From Bacteroidetes bacterium UBA2322 (GTDB lineage: Bacteria > Bacteroidota > Bacteroidia > Chitinophagales > UBA2359): DNA of 6,600 bases. This document shows positions 1 to 5,143 of the stretch, in pieces. The notes beneath the pieces are model-generated. The model was given only the letters and a program-made list of their open reading frames with translations, was not told the DNA's origin and searched no databases. A program made the position numbers and the translations under genes. Within the stretch, counting starts at the first letter, position 1. Every line of letters begins with the position of its first letter. The DNA lies in NCBI GenBank assembly GCA_002345145.1, contig DDVC01000210.1, positions 4,422 through 11,021 of the forward strand. The letters are read 5' to 3'.

Positions 1-105
1 GCCATTGAGCTTGACTTGCACACCTTGCCTGCGGGTACTTACCACGCCGTACTGCAACAAGCTGATGGCAGCAGTACGCAGGTGCGGTTGGTTATAGTGC
101 GGTAA
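1..105 (+). CDS. C-terminal end of a secreted protein with a T9SS type A sorting domain (partial)
   Basis: An open frame enters from the left edge and stops at TAA 103-105, giving the last 34 residues of a protein. The fragment has the layout of the end of a type IX secretion C-terminal sorting domain: a short hydrophobic strand with LDLHTLPAGTY (residues 4-14), a second strand, a polar turn (ADGSS, 21-25) and a last strand ending in LVIVR. In this family the domain takes exported proteins through the outer membrane T9SS and is normally removed or attached to the surface. The cargo part, and so the protein's function, lies outside the window. The domain call rests on pattern recognition of a short tail; the reading frame itself is clear. 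Confidence 0.8.
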   Translation, partial: AIELDLHTLPAGTYHAVLQQADGSSTQVRLVIVR

Positions 106-148
106 ACGGCTAAATGTGAGGGGTAAACCCTCTGCCAAACAATAAAAC

Positions 149-190
149 AATCCCCCATTGCCTTATGCTTTTGCAAAGGCGTGGGGGATT
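149..190 (+). terminator. Putative intrinsic terminator of the T9SS cargo gene
   Basis: The left arm AATCCCCCA (149-157) pairs perfectly with TGGGGGATT (182-190). The stem continues with a T-G wobble (158/181), one bulged base and GCC/GGC (160-162 with 178-180). The loop is about 15 bases. It lies 43 bases after the stop of the upstream gene. The tract that follows (TTGGCGTTTTG) is only moderately T-rich. On the minus strand the stem would be followed by TTGTTTTATTG, so it could work in both directions. Confidence 0.6.
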
Positions 191-242
191 TGGCGTTTTG
201 TGGGGGTGGAAGAACCGGTTCCGGTATCTTGTAAAGATGCTG

Positions 243-284
243 AGGCGCACAGCAAATAAACGGTTCTGTGCGCTTGGTGTTTTT
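243..284 (+). terminator. Strong hairpin followed by a short T tract (second terminator or RNA structure)
   Basis: AGGCGCACAG (243-252) pairs with CTGTGCGCTT (266-275) over ten positions with one G-T wobble, enclosing a 13-base loop. Five T residues follow at 280-284 after GGTG. It may be a back-up terminator for the gene to the left, or a structured RNA. The loop and right arm contain CGGTTCT (261-267), which could instead pair with AGAACCG (211-217). Confidence 0.4.
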
Positions 285-404
285 GGATACAACTAAAATG
301 AGTGAAAAATCTGCAAAAAAAGCTCGGTTGCCGTACAATCAGCAGTTATGGTCAAAAATGCGAGTTTTTTTACTTGAAAAAACACTATTTTGGCTGAAAG
401 TATT

Positions 405-412
405 TATATTTG
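405..412 (+). promoter_or_regulatory. Bacteroidota-type -7 box for the TerB-like gene
   Basis: TATATTTG matches the Bacteroidota -7 consensus TAnnTTTG exactly. A transcript would start near 417-420, giving a leader of about 40 bases before the chosen ATG at 457. I see no well-spaced TTG for the -33 element; the nearest, at 374-376, is about 28 bases away. The box lies inside the longer open frame that begins at 268, which argues against that upstream start. Confidence 0.5.
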
Positions 413-456
413 CGCCAAGTCAAGTATTATTATCTCACCAACAACCATTACCAATT

Positions 457-897
457 ATGGAAATGAAAAAAAGACACCTGCAAAGTTTAATGTATTTTGC
501 CCACGCAGACAACCATGCCCACCCTGCTGAGTTGGATTTCATAAGACAGGTGGGTAAACGATTGGGGCTTGACGATGACGAAGTTAATATCATCATTAAC
601 TCAAAAATTGTAGCGGAAGTTTCTCTGCCCCATAGCGAGGTGCAACGCTACATTTTATTTGACGACATTTTAAATCTTATTGCCATTGACAAAAAAATAA
701 CTGATGCAGAAGAAGCAGGGGTAAAAAAAGTGGCAACAGCTTTGGGGTTTTCTGCTGAAATGGCTGAGGCTACACTTAACAAACTAAAACGACACATTGA
801 GCTTGGGTTTGATACTAACCAGGTTTCACACGCCATTAAAAACACCCTTTTTTCGTTTACCTTTAACCTTAAAAGCCATGAAAAATATAGTGATTAA
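457..897 (+). CDS. TerB-like (tellurite resistance TerB superfamily) protein
   Basis: This 146-residue protein is predicted to be helical, cytoplasmic and without a signal peptide. Two similar segments suggest the duplicated helical layout of the TerB fold: residues 14-38 (ADNHAHPAELDFIRQVGKRL region ending at LGL) and 76-98 (an AIDKKITDAEE stretch ending at ALGF). Each carries the acidic loop plus later Glu that in the family is linked to metal binding. Its role is unknown; TerB-domain proteins are associated with stress and metal responses, but function cannot be assigned from this sequence. The start at 457 was preferred over 268 because the promoter box at 405-412 precedes it and the extra 63 residues look unlike the family; ATG at 463 is an alternative. 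It overlaps the YbjN-like gene by 20 bases, so the two are probably co-transcribed. Confidence 0.75.
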   Translation: MEMKKRHLQSLMYFAHADNHAHPAELDFIRQVGKRLGLDDDEVNIIINSKIVAEVSLPHSEVQRYILFDDILNLIAIDKKITDAEEAGVKKVATALGFSAEMAEATLNKLKRHIELGFDTNQVSHAIKNTLFSFTFNLKSHEKYSD

Positions 898-1354
898 AGT
901 ACTTAACCATTTGGGCTACAAATATCAGATTATAGTAGATAAGCCACAGCAAACAATCATCAGGTTAGGAATGCAACTGGATAACGGAAGGGCTGATATC
1001 TACATAGATATACGTCCGGAGCAGGAGCAAGTGCTTATTTCTGCTGTTAGCCCGGTAATTGTACCTGCGCACAAACGCAATGCCATAGCGGAGTTTATTA
1101 CACGCGCCAACTTTGGGCTAATTATAGGAAGTTTTGAAATGGACTATAATGACGGCGAATTGAAATATAAGTGCAATTTTCTTTACGACGAAGACGATTG
1201 TATGTCGGAAAAAGTTTTTGCCCGAAATCTGCTTATTTCATTTCACACCTTAGACAAGTATTTGCCCGGCATTATGACGGTACTTTATGCCAATGTGATG
1301 CCTCATAGCGCTATTGCACAAATAGAAAACGCTCCCGACCATAATCAGAACTAA
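878..1354 (+). CDS. YbjN-like domain protein
   Basis: This 158-residue protein resembles the YbjN family, a small alpha/beta fold similar to type III secretion chaperones. The recognisable part runs from about residue 25 to 140: a strand region (RADIYIDIRPE), then AHKRNAIAEFITRANFGLIIGSF (64-86), an acidic turn followed by strands (DYNDGELKYKC), and a final helix ending LDKYLPGIMTVLYANV (125-140). The arginine-containing helix and ANFGLIIGSFE are the best family marks. YbjN proteins are loosely described as regulators or stress-related; their biochemical role is unclear. The ATG at 878 overlaps the end of the TerB-like gene by 20 bases in another frame; the longer frame from 797 is a shadow of that gene. 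Translational coupling is likely but not proven. No good terminator follows the stop. Confidence 0.75.
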   Translation: MKNIVIKVLNHLGYKYQIIVDKPQQTIIRLGMQLDNGRADIYIDIRPEQEQVLISAVSPVIVPAHKRNAIAEFITRANFGLIIGSFEMDYNDGELKYKCNFLYDEDDCMSEKVFARNLLISFHTLDKYLPGIMTVLYANVMPHSAIAQIENAPDHNQN

Positions 1355-1617
1355 GGTGCAGTTTGCCCTGTTTTTGCCCGACAAATGTTATGAGCTTCCA
1401 TAAAATGGGTGTTTATCTGCTGTAATGTGCCGGGTTTGGTTCATACCGGTAAATGTGTGGTGATGTACATTACTGCGTACTCTGGATTTTGACCTTTTTA
1501 ACGGCTTATTTTAGAACTGAAATAGTGTGCCAGGTATTTGTTGAACTTGCCGCAGCAGTGTATAGCATGTAAACAAAACCCGGTGTTGTAAAAAGAGCAA
1601 AAAATAATTCATTTACA

Positions 1618-1625
1618 TAGTTTTG
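1618..1625 (+). promoter_or_regulatory. Orphan -7 box (TAGTTTTG)
   Basis: TAGTTTTG matches TAnnTTTG exactly, but no TTG lies at the usual distance; the one at 1586-1588 is 29 bases away. If used, transcription would start near 1631, more than 300 bases before the next gene. That would imply a long leader or a short RNA. Confidence 0.25.
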
Positions 1626-1876
1626 CCACCCCAATCACATTAGGCATAACGGCAGAATTAGCGCCACCGGAAGTAAAATACGGGCTTATTGCTACATTAA
1701 AACAGCTAAAATGGCTATCTTAGCGGCTCAAAACATTCCTTGGCAAAGGAAACCAATTAAAAAATTGTACCCATCGGGGTAATAATTTGCTGATTTTGTT
1801 GTTTTAAAAACAAGGATGGTTTTACCCAATCTACCCTGCTATCGGGAATTTGATTTTCGGTATTTGGTTATGATGG

Positions 1877-1912
1877 TTTTGCCCGTTACAAATGTTTTGA
1901 TGCCTGTTTTTG
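1877..1912 (+). promoter_or_regulatory. Probable promoter of the lytic transglycosylase gene
   Basis: TTTTG at 1877-1881 serves as the -33 element and TGTTTTTG at 1905-1912 as a -7 box with one mismatch to TAnnTTTG. The spacer is 23 bases, at the long end of the accepted range. The transcript would start near 1918, about 36 bases before ATG 1954. This placement supports the short form of the protein. Confidence 0.4.
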
Positions 1913-1953
1913 CCCTGTTAATTATTCACCATTCTATAAGCTCCCTTAAAACT

Positions 1954-2841
1954 ATGCGTTCTGTATTAGCCGCCCTTAATTTACTTTGTATTGTGCTGGT
2001 ATTGTTTATACTTTTTAGCAGCGGATTTGATGTAAACCTGCCCAATAACCGCGTAGAGCAGCGCATTAGCCAAACACCCATACCCGCTGCCATTACCTTT
2101 GCCGGTGAAACTGTGCCACTGTACGACCGCGAAGTGCGCGAGCGCTTAGACCGTGAACTAACTAATGTAACCCACCAACACTCCAGCACCATAAGGGTAA
2201 TGAAATTAGTGCAGCGATACCTTCCTGTTATTGAAGACTTGTTGAGAAGAAACGGTATTCCCGATGATTTTAAATACCTTGCTATTGCCGAAAGCGGCTT
2301 GGAAAATGTTACCTCTTCCAAAGGGGCAAAAGGGGTATGGCAATTTATGGATGCCACTGCCACACAATACGGCTTAGAAATAAGCAACGAGGTAGATGAG
2401 CGACTGCATTTAGAAAAATCGACCATTGCAGCATGTTCTTACCTGCGAAGCGCATATCAACGGTTTGGCAGTTGGACCATGGCAGCAGCAGCCTATAACC
2501 GAGGTTCGGCAGGTATGAGCGAGCATACCGCAGAGCAGCAGGAAAACAGTTTTTACAACCTTTACCTTAACTCCGAAACATCGAGGTATATTTTTAGAAT
2601 TTTGGCATTTAAACAGGTGCTTTCTAATTCGCAAGATTACGGCTACTATTTTACCTCCGAAGACTTTTACCCTGCCACAGCTACCAAATTAGTGCAAGTA
2701 ACCAACATTAGCGATATAGCTACCTTTGCCCGAAGCTATAATACTAACTATAAAACCATAAAACTGCTAAACCCTTGGCTGCGCAGCACAGCGCTAAGGG
2801 GTAAAAATGGTAAAGCCTATAATGTAGAAGTGCCGCTTTAA
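1954..2841 (+). CDS. Membrane-anchored lytic transglycosylase, MltD-like
   Basis: Lytic transglycosylases cleave the MurNAc-GlcNAc bond of peptidoglycan, forming 1,6-anhydro-MurNAc ends, and act in the periplasm. From ATG 1954 the protein has 295 residues. One hydrophobic segment (about 4-23) serves as signal anchor. A goose-type SLT domain spans about 80-230, with the catalytic Glu113 in AIAESG, the GVWQF motif (127-131) and AAYNRG (179-184). The C-terminus (about 245-295) is a weak LysM-like segment ending LLNPWLR and VEVPL; the full tandem LysM repeats of E. coli MltD are absent. The frame is open from 1816, but the extra 46 residues include a probable promoter and look unlike a leader peptide. 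ATG 1954 is followed by a normal signal anchor. It stands alone; the next gene has its own promoter. Family assignment is firm, the MltD subgroup likely. Confidence 0.9.
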   Translation: MRSVLAALNLLCIVLVLFILFSSGFDVNLPNNRVEQRISQTPIPAAITFAGETVPLYDREVRERLDRELTNVTHQHSSTIRVMKLVQRYLPVIEDLLRRNGIPDDFKYLAIAESGLENVTSSKGAKGVWQFMDATATQYGLEISNEVDERLHLEKSTIAACSYLRSAYQRFGSWTMAAAAYNRGSAGMSEHTAEQQENSFYNLYLNSETSRYIFRILAFKQVLSNSQDYGYYFTSEDFYPATATKLVQVTNISDIATFARSYNTNYKTIKLLNPWLRSTALRGKNGKAYNVEVPL

Positions 2842-2915
2842 ACTAAATCACACCTATTTGTAGGGGATTAGGCGTAAGTTTTATAGCTAATGTATCGCCA
2901 TTTGCTGTTTGTCCT

Positions 2916-2923
2916 TATATTTG
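2916..2923 (+). promoter_or_regulatory. -7 box for the secreted Ca-loop protein gene
   Basis: TATATTTG is an exact TAnnTTTG match, followed by GCATC as is common in Bacteroidota. Transcription would begin near 2929, about 63 bases before ATG 2992. No TTG stands at the ideal -33 distance; TTTG at 2901-2904 is too close. The box lies inside the open frame that begins at 2890, arguing against that start. Confidence 0.5.
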
Positions 2924-2991
2924 CATCTAAAATTGTTTTTATCGGCATATATTATGCCGAAAATTTTCGTTTGTCTTTATTACTATCTGCC

Positions 2992-3891
2992 ATGCATACA
3001 TATTTACGCATCTTTTTACTGTGCTTTTTAGGAGCATCATGGAGCATGTTTACCAATTCTTATGCTCAAACTTACGCTTTAGACCTTGACGGTCCGGAGC
3101 AAAAAATATGTGTACTCGATGACGAACCTTACATTGAAAGACAGCTGCAAACCAATAAATCCGCCACCCTTGAAGCAGTACGCACCCAAACACTGCATCG
3201 CCTACAGCAATATGCCGCACTGCCCAATTATTCAGATAAACGCAGTTACGCCTACATTGAAATAGGTAATTTGTTTAGCTCTCAAATTAAACATGCAGTA
3301 GTGGCTTACCTAAGCAATGCACATCTGAAAAATAAGGCAGATTATTACCTAAACCTGTATGTTTATGAGGTACAACCCAGCGCGCTTGTGCAGGTGTTTA
3401 AAGCCGAAAACCTAAGCAGTTATTACCAAAATGTGGGTGTAAGCATTGCCGATTTTAACCAAAACGGCATACCCGATATGCTTATAACAACCTCTGAGCC
3501 CGAATGGTACCATAGCAGCAAACCCAGTAGCATATATTACCACCTGCTTGAGTACACTCCGGCGCCGGGCAAGCCCTTGTTTACCCCAGTTACAACAATT
3601 ACCAATATACCCAACCCCAAATTTTTAAACCGAAACTCGTTTTACACCCTTACCGATTGTGGTACGGGCGGTTACTGCTGGGTTTCTAAATTATATGTAC
3701 TGCAAACAAACGGCATTCCGCTTTTTGTAGCAGAAGCCGGCCAGTTTGGCACTAACATAGTACAGGTGTTTAAGGTAAACGGCAATAATAAAATCTTTTT
3801 TACCGACTTACCCCATATAGATGCCGGCAACAGTCAACTTATTGAACAAATGTGGGTAAAAATGCTTGGCTCTTTTACCGGCGCTCAATAA
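2992..3891 (+). CDS. Secreted protein of unknown function with an FG-GAP/Ca-loop-like motif
   Basis: I do not recognise a named family for the whole protein. From ATG 2992 it has 299 residues. The N-terminus is a typical signal peptide: a hydrophobic core around residues 5-20 and a likely cleavage near residue 26 (NSYAQ). Residues 148-165 read VGVSIADFNQNGIPDMLI. Here D154, N156, N158, G159 and D162 are spaced as in a calcium-binding loop of the FG-GAP/VCBS type, in which such repeats build propeller blades; only one clear copy is seen. The middle (84-128) is rich in beta-strand and aromatic residues, and a CGTGGYCW motif (223-230) could form a disulfide. No T9SS sorting domain or lipobox is evident, so a periplasmic location is the simplest guess. 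The start at 2992 is preferred to 2890 because the promoter box lies between them. Confidence 0.75.
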   Translation: MHTYLRIFLLCFLGASWSMFTNSYAQTYALDLDGPEQKICVLDDEPYIERQLQTNKSATLEAVRTQTLHRLQQYAALPNYSDKRSYAYIEIGNLFSSQIKHAVVAYLSNAHLKNKADYYLNLYVYEVQPSALVQVFKAENLSSYYQNVGVSIADFNQNGIPDMLITTSEPEWYHSSKPSSIYYHLLEYTPAPGKPLFTPVTTITNIPNPKFLNRNSFYTLTDCGTGGYCWVSKLYVLQTNGIPLFVAEAGQFGTNIVQVFKVNGNNKIFFTDLPHIDAGNSQLIEQMWVKMLGSFTGAQ

Positions 3892-3923
3892 CTGTTTATG
3901 ACTGACTGTTAAACAGTTTTTTT
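3890..3923 (+). terminator. Intrinsic terminator nested in the 3' end of idi
   Basis: AACTGTTTA (3890-3898) pairs with TAAACAGTT (3910-3918) over nine positions with an 11-base loop, followed by T residues from 3917 to 3923. The left arm includes the stop codon of the plus-strand gene. The right arm and T tract lie within the last codons of idi on the other strand; the T tract encodes its Lys-Lys pair. On the minus strand the stem is followed by ATTGAGCGCC, which is not T-rich, so it should act mainly on the plus strand. Confidence 0.8.
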
Positions 3924-4465
3924 ATTGCCGATGCCGCCAGCAGTTTCTTTTCGCTCAGTTCCAGCAAGGCGGTTTTAAACCAGTAGGTAAATTGCTCCGG
4001 CTGTTCGTTCAGTTCTTTATACAACTGGGGTATGGTTATCCAGCGCACGGCGGCTACCTCTTGGGGGTTAAACAAATGAATGTTGCCATTGTACAAACCT
4101 ATAAATACCACGTCTAACTCATGCTCTATGAGTTGGGTAGCCTCATCTTGGGCTCGGTAAATAAATTTAAAAACCTCTTTTAGTGGCGTATCAAAACCCA
4201 GCTCCTCTGTAAGCCGGCGGTGGGCGGCATCTTCGTCTGCTTCATTTAACCGCGGGTGGCTGCAACAACTGTTGCTCCACAATCCGCCAAAATGATACTT
4301 GGTTAATGCCCTTTGTTGCAGCAGCATCTCCCCTTTATCGTTAAATATAAAAACGCTGAAAGCCTTGTGAAGCAATCCTTGTTCGTGTGCTTTTATTTTT
4401 TCTTCGGTGCCCAGCACTTTACCTTTTTTGTTTACCAGCACTACGTATTCCTGTGTATCAATCAT
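3896..4465 (-). CDS. idi: Isopentenyl-diphosphate delta-isomerase, type I
   Basis: The enzyme interconverts isopentenyl and dimethylallyl diphosphate, the precursors of isoprenoids such as quinones and undecaprenyl phosphate. It is a cytoplasmic Nudix-fold protein needing divalent metal. The protein has 189 residues, close to the usual size (E. coli about 182). Visible catalytic and metal residues are His27 and His33 in the N-terminal part, Cys68 and His70 in SNSCCSHPR, the Nudix-like helix RRLTEELG (83-90) and Glu114/Glu116 in IEHELD. These align with E. coli His25, His32, Cys67, His69, Glu114 and Glu116. The ATG at 4465-4463 begins just before family-like sequence. The gene converges on the plus-strand secreted-protein gene, leaving four bases between stops. 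I see no clear TAnnTTTG box upstream on the minus strand. No other isoprenoid gene is nearby. Confidence 0.96.
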   Translation of the reverse strand: MIDTQEYVVLVNKKGKVLGTEEKIKAHEQGLLHKAFSVFIFNDKGEMLLQQRALTKYHFGGLWSNSCCSHPRLNEADEDAAHRRLTEELGFDTPLKEVFKFIYRAQDEATQLIEHELDVVFIGLYNGNIHLFNPQEVAAVRWITIPQLYKELNEQPEQFTYWFKTALLELSEKKLLAASAIKKLFNSQS

Positions 4466-4529
4466 GTGATTTTTTTAGTATTAACCGAAAAAATTGTGTT
4501 GTGGGCTCAGAGGTGAAAAATTGCCCTGC

Positions 4530-4585
4530 CATACAAAACTGAACTGACCAAACCGGCACAGCAAATTGATGCGCTGTTTTGTATG
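4530..4585. repeat. Inverted repeat CATACAAAAC / GTTTTGTATG
   Basis: CATACAAAAC (4530-4539) and GTTTTGTATG (4576-4585) are exact reverse complements, separated by 36 bases. The pair lies 65-120 bases upstream of idi. No T tract follows, so a terminator is unlikely; a regulatory site or an RNA stem is possible. Confidence 0.5.
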
Positions 4586-4600
4586 CCCTATAGCGCTTTT

Positions 4601-4624
4601 CAGCCCTGTTAATTAACGGGGTTG
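4601..4624. repeat. Near-perfect palindrome/hairpin around GTTAATTAAC
   Basis: The core CCCTGTTAATTAACGGGG (4604-4621) is symmetric apart from one T-G pair. Flanking bases 4601-4603 and 4622-4624 extend the pairing by a C-G, an A-T and a wobble. As RNA it would form a stem of about ten pairs with an AATT loop, but no T run follows. As DNA it could be an operator between idi and nrdB. Confidence 0.45.
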
Positions 4625-4993
4625 TAACATTTAAGCGGCGCTCATTGTTTTATGAAAGGCAAGCATAACCGGTTAATTTTAGAACAGTTGTTTTAAAAAC
4701 CTAAAAACCTACTACTGCCGTTTTCACCTTTGCTGCCTCCTTGCGGGGTTTGCATTTGGAATAGAAACGCAGTGCCCTCCTAAGGTTAAAGCAGCAGTAT
4801 GCAATACACAGTTCACTTGCCATAGTTAAAAAAAATGACCCAGAGTGGCAGTAGAAATCATGATAAATTTTAAGAAAAACGTATTACAGGGTTGTAAAAC
4901 AGAGATGCCTTTGCGCCATTTTGGACTATAGCCCCCGCACAACCAAAAAAAATTATCGGGCTTTATACCTTATACTACAAGCATTTGCGCCAC

Positions 4994-5002
4994 TTATCCA
5001 CA
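4994..5002 (+). promoter_or_regulatory. Consensus DnaA box upstream of nrdB
   Basis: TTATCCACA matches the consensus DnaA box TTATNCACA exactly. It lies 19 bases before the -33 TTG of the nrdB promoter and about 140 bases before the start codon. In E. coli, DnaA boxes upstream of nrdAB link dNTP synthesis to replication initiation; the same role here is an inference. About 0.2 such matches are expected by chance on both strands of a window this size. Confidence 0.5.
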
Positions 5003-5020
5003 ATCGGTGGAAAAATTTTG

Positions 5021-5051
5021 TTGCAACTTTCGCTATCTTGTCTTAATTTTG
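5021..5051 (+). promoter_or_regulatory. nrdB promoter
   Basis: TTG (5021-5023, preceded by TTTTG) and TAATTTTG (5044-5051) form a Bacteroidota-type -33/-7 pair. The -7 box is an exact TAnnTTTG match, and the 20-base spacer is within the normal range. The transcript would start near 5058, leaving a leader of about 85 bases before ATG 5144. This is the best promoter in the window. Confidence 0.7.
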
Positions 5052-5079
5052 CTATGCTTTTAAGCCAAAAACTAAAAAA

Positions 5080-5103
5080 AGTGGTTTTTGTGCAAAAAAC
5101 ACT
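5080..5103. repeat. Inverted repeat in the nrdB leader
   Basis: AGTGGTTTTTG (5080-5090) and CAAAAAACACT (5093-5103) are reverse complements except for one position, with TG between them. The repeat lies about 30 bases after the predicted -7 box. It could be a repressor site. As RNA it would need a larger loop but could still form a stem. It does not match the NrdR-box consensus. Confidence 0.5.
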
Positions 5104-5109
5104 ACTATT

Positions 5110-5124
5110 GTTTAACCGTTAAAC
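5110..5124. repeat. Palindrome GTTTAAC-C-GTTAAAC before nrdB
   Basis: Two perfect seven-base arms surround a single C, ending 19 bases before the nrdB start codon. The one-base centre makes an RNA hairpin unlikely, so a DNA-binding dimer site is the better reading. No known operator consensus is recognised. Confidence 0.45.
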
Positions 5125-5143
5125 AAAAAACGCCCTGCAATAA

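Larger units (their letters stand above)
106..456. other. Non-coding gap with two hairpins and a promoter
   Basis: These 351 bases separate the T9SS cargo gene from the TerB-like gene. They hold a terminator-like hairpin (149-190), a palindrome GAACCGGTTC (212-221), a small hairpin ATCTT/AAGAT (226-238), a 10-pair hairpin (243-275) and a -7 promoter box (405-412). Open frames on either strand here do not read like protein. The frame that runs into the TerB gene from 268 is a chance extension, because the promoter lies inside it. Confidence 0.6.
1355..1953. other. Long gap between the YbjN-like and transglycosylase genes
   Basis: No convincing coding sequence is seen in these 599 bases on either strand. 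The in-frame extension from 1816 to 1953 belongs to the transglycosylase frame but does not look like part of that protein. The gap holds an isolated -7 box (1618-1625), a 15-base palindrome TTGTTTTAAAAACAA (1799-1813), two copies of the word GCCCTGTT (1365, 1912) and a probable promoter at 1877-1912. A small RNA or a long leader is possible but not shown. Confidence 0.5.
4466..5143. other. Long divergent intergenic region between idi and nrdB
   Basis: These 678 bases lie between two divergent genes and contain no convincing open frame. They hold a 10-base inverted repeat with a 36-base centre (4530-4585), a near-palindromic hairpin (4601-4624), TAACCGGTTA (4666-4675), two copies of TTTGCGCCA (4910, 4984), a consensus DnaA box (4994-5002), a strong nrdB promoter (5021-5051) and two palindromes in the nrdB leader. 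Positions 4680-4900 show nothing I can name. Confidence 0.6.

Noticed and set aside
39..338. 99-codon open frame on the minus strand
   Set aside because: It runs antisense to the T9SS domain end and through two hairpins, and reads as low-quality protein with no start context.
268..456. N-terminal extension of the TerB-like frame from ATG 268
   Set aside because: A Bacteroidota -7 box lies inside it, the sequence is unlike the family, and it overlaps a strong hairpin (243-275).
1816..1953. N-terminal extension of the transglycosylase frame
   Set aside because: It contains a probable promoter, and the signal anchor follows directly from ATG 1954.
2846..2869. Hairpin AATC..CCTA / TAGG..GATT after the transglycosylase gene
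   Set aside because: It has only two four-pair segments with uneven internal bases and no adjacent T tract, too weak to call a terminator.
2890..2991. N-terminal extension of the secreted-protein frame
   Set aside because: An exact TATATTTG box lies inside it, and a clean signal peptide starts at 2992.
212..4675. Palindromes around ACCGGT at 212, 1444 and 4666
   Set aside because: A six-base core is expected one or two times by chance in this length, and it also occurs in coding sequence near 5180.
5098..5114. Possible NrdR box (ACACTACTATTG) before nrdB
   Set aside because: Only the first half fits the ACACWATATATWGTGT consensus; the second half does not align at any spacing.
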